7,443 nt of DNA from Elusimicrobiota bacterium (GTDB lineage: Bacteria > Elusimicrobiota > Elusimicrobia > UBA1565 > UBA9628), in NCBI GenBank assembly GCA_028717865.1, contig JAQUMZ010000122.1, forward strand, positions 1 through 7,443, in the 5' to 3' direction. The notes under the pieces are model-generated. The model did no database searches. It saw only the letters and a list, made by a program, of their open reading frames with translations, and was not told the DNA's origin. The position numbers and the translations under genes were made by a program. Every line of letters starts with the position of its first letter. Positions within the stretch are counted from its first letter, which is position 1. This document shows, piece by piece, positions 7,152 through 7,443 of the stretch.

Positions 7152-7244
7152 CGCCGGCGCCGGGGCGGCCGCTATGCCTGGTCGCTCGCGGCCGAGCAAG
7201 GCCTGACTCTGCGTCCCTCCCGCGCCGCGCGCCGCCGCCGATAA
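7149..7244 (+). other. In-frame amber codon followed by an open frame encoding the missing winged-helix wing
   Basis: After TAG 7149-7151 the same frame stays open for 30 codons to TAA 7242-7244. The translation begins with four Arg and continues GGRYAWSLAAEQGLTLRPS before an Arg/Ala-rich end. Preceded by ALARMGKV, this is the expected order of a winged helix: recognition helix, 'GKV', beta-hairpin wing 'RR..GGRY.WSL', then the last helix. A single base change from CAG, GAG or AAG would give the TAG. Explanations are a recent nonsense mutation, amber suppression or readthrough (the base after TAG is C, a leaky context), an unusual inserted residue, or a sequence error. With readthrough the protein would have 428 residues. 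Confidence 0.6.
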
Positions 7245-7290
7245 ATTCACCCCGTCTTGACCGCGCCGTCACCCCGGCTCCATGCCCGCT

Positions 7291-7299
7291 TGCTACACT
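7291..7299 (+). promoter_or_regulatory. Extended -10 promoter directly before the last gene
   Basis: TGCTACACT is TGn followed by TACACT, a good extended -10. It ends 6 bases before ATG 7306, so the expected transcription start falls on or next to the A of the ATG. This predicts a leaderless mRNA. There is no Shine-Dalgarno sequence between it and the ATG, which agrees. No well-spaced -35 is evident. Confidence 0.55.
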
Positions 7300-7305
7300 G
7301 CCGCC

Positions 7306-7443
7306 ATGGAGCCTCAATCTCCGGATCGGCGCCGGGCCTGGCCGCTGGCCTTGCTCCTGGTCCTGACCGTCCTGGCCGTCTTGCGCTTGGGCTCGTGGGC
7401 GCTGAACCGGGGACCCTGCCCGGAACGGCTCAAGCTCCAGGAC
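7306..7443 (+). CDS. N-terminus of a membrane-anchored or exported protein (3' end outside the window)
   Basis: The frame opens at ATG 7306 and runs off the right edge after 46 codons without a stop. The visible part has a polar, basic tip (MEPQSPDRRRAW) and then a hydrophobic stretch at about residues 13-26 (PLALLLVLTVLAVL). A polar segment containing Cys38 follows. This looks like a signal anchor or an uncleaved signal peptide with most of the protein outside the membrane. I do not recognise the family from this fragment. Its own promoter just before the ATG suggests that it is transcribed apart from the radical SAM cassette. The Cys38 context (NRGPCPE) is not a convincing lipobox. Confidence 0.65.
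   Translation, partial: MEPQSPDRRRAWPLALLLVLTVLAVLRLGSWALNRGPCPERLKLQD

Noticed and set aside
7167..7193. Inverted repeat GGCCGC/GCGGCC as a terminator after the cassette
   Set aside because: The stem is only 6 pairs with a 15-base loop, no T-run follows, and it overlaps sequence that reads as coding behind the TAG.
7257..7262. TTGACC as a -35 box for the promoter at 7291
   Set aside because: The spacer to the -10 would be 31 bases, far beyond the usual 16-18.

Overview
The window is GC-rich bacterial DNA in which every supported gene lies on the plus strand. Third codon positions are mostly G or C, genes overlap by a few bases, and only two short intergenic gaps exist. No rRNA, tRNA, insertion sequence or CRISPR array is visible. 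The content does not fix the phylum. A GC-rich, poorly cultured lineage (for example Elusimicrobiota or a former deltaproteobacterial group) would fit, but that is a guess.

Region 1 (2-3786) is the end of an operon. It holds the C-terminal two thirds of a NodU/CmcH-type O-carbamoyltransferase. Next comes a 53-residue membrane protein resembling the DUF5989 family, which overlaps both neighbours. Last is an 807-residue membrane-anchored SGNH-hydrolase/TPR protein. Carbamoyltransferase, DUF5989 and SGNH-type genes often travel together in surface-glycan or secondary-metabolite loci. The SxtJ-like membrane protein usually found in that series is missing here.

Region 2 (3860-7151, possibly to 7244) is a compact three-gene cassette: a radical SAM protein, a SufS-like class V PLP enzyme, and a second radical SAM protein. 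The two junctions are 4-base overlaps (ATGA and GTGA). Both radical SAM proteins have CxxxCxxC, GGEP and a C-terminal CxxC-x5-C-x-G cysteine knot, so they look like distant paralogues. The second one carries an extra C-terminal winged helix. In the same frame, a TAG at 7149-7151 cuts this domain just before its wing, and the open frame behind the TAG (7152-7241) reads like the missing wing. This is the most unusual signal in the window. I do not recognise a described pathway with this gene set. Sulfur transfer or sulfur insertion is a reasonable idea, but it is inference.

Region 3 (7306-7443) is the start of another gene encoding an N-terminal membrane anchor. An extended -10 promoter lies so close to its ATG that the transcript may be leaderless. 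A similar extended -10 precedes the region 2 cassette, which suggests that regions 1, 2 and 3 are separate transcription units.
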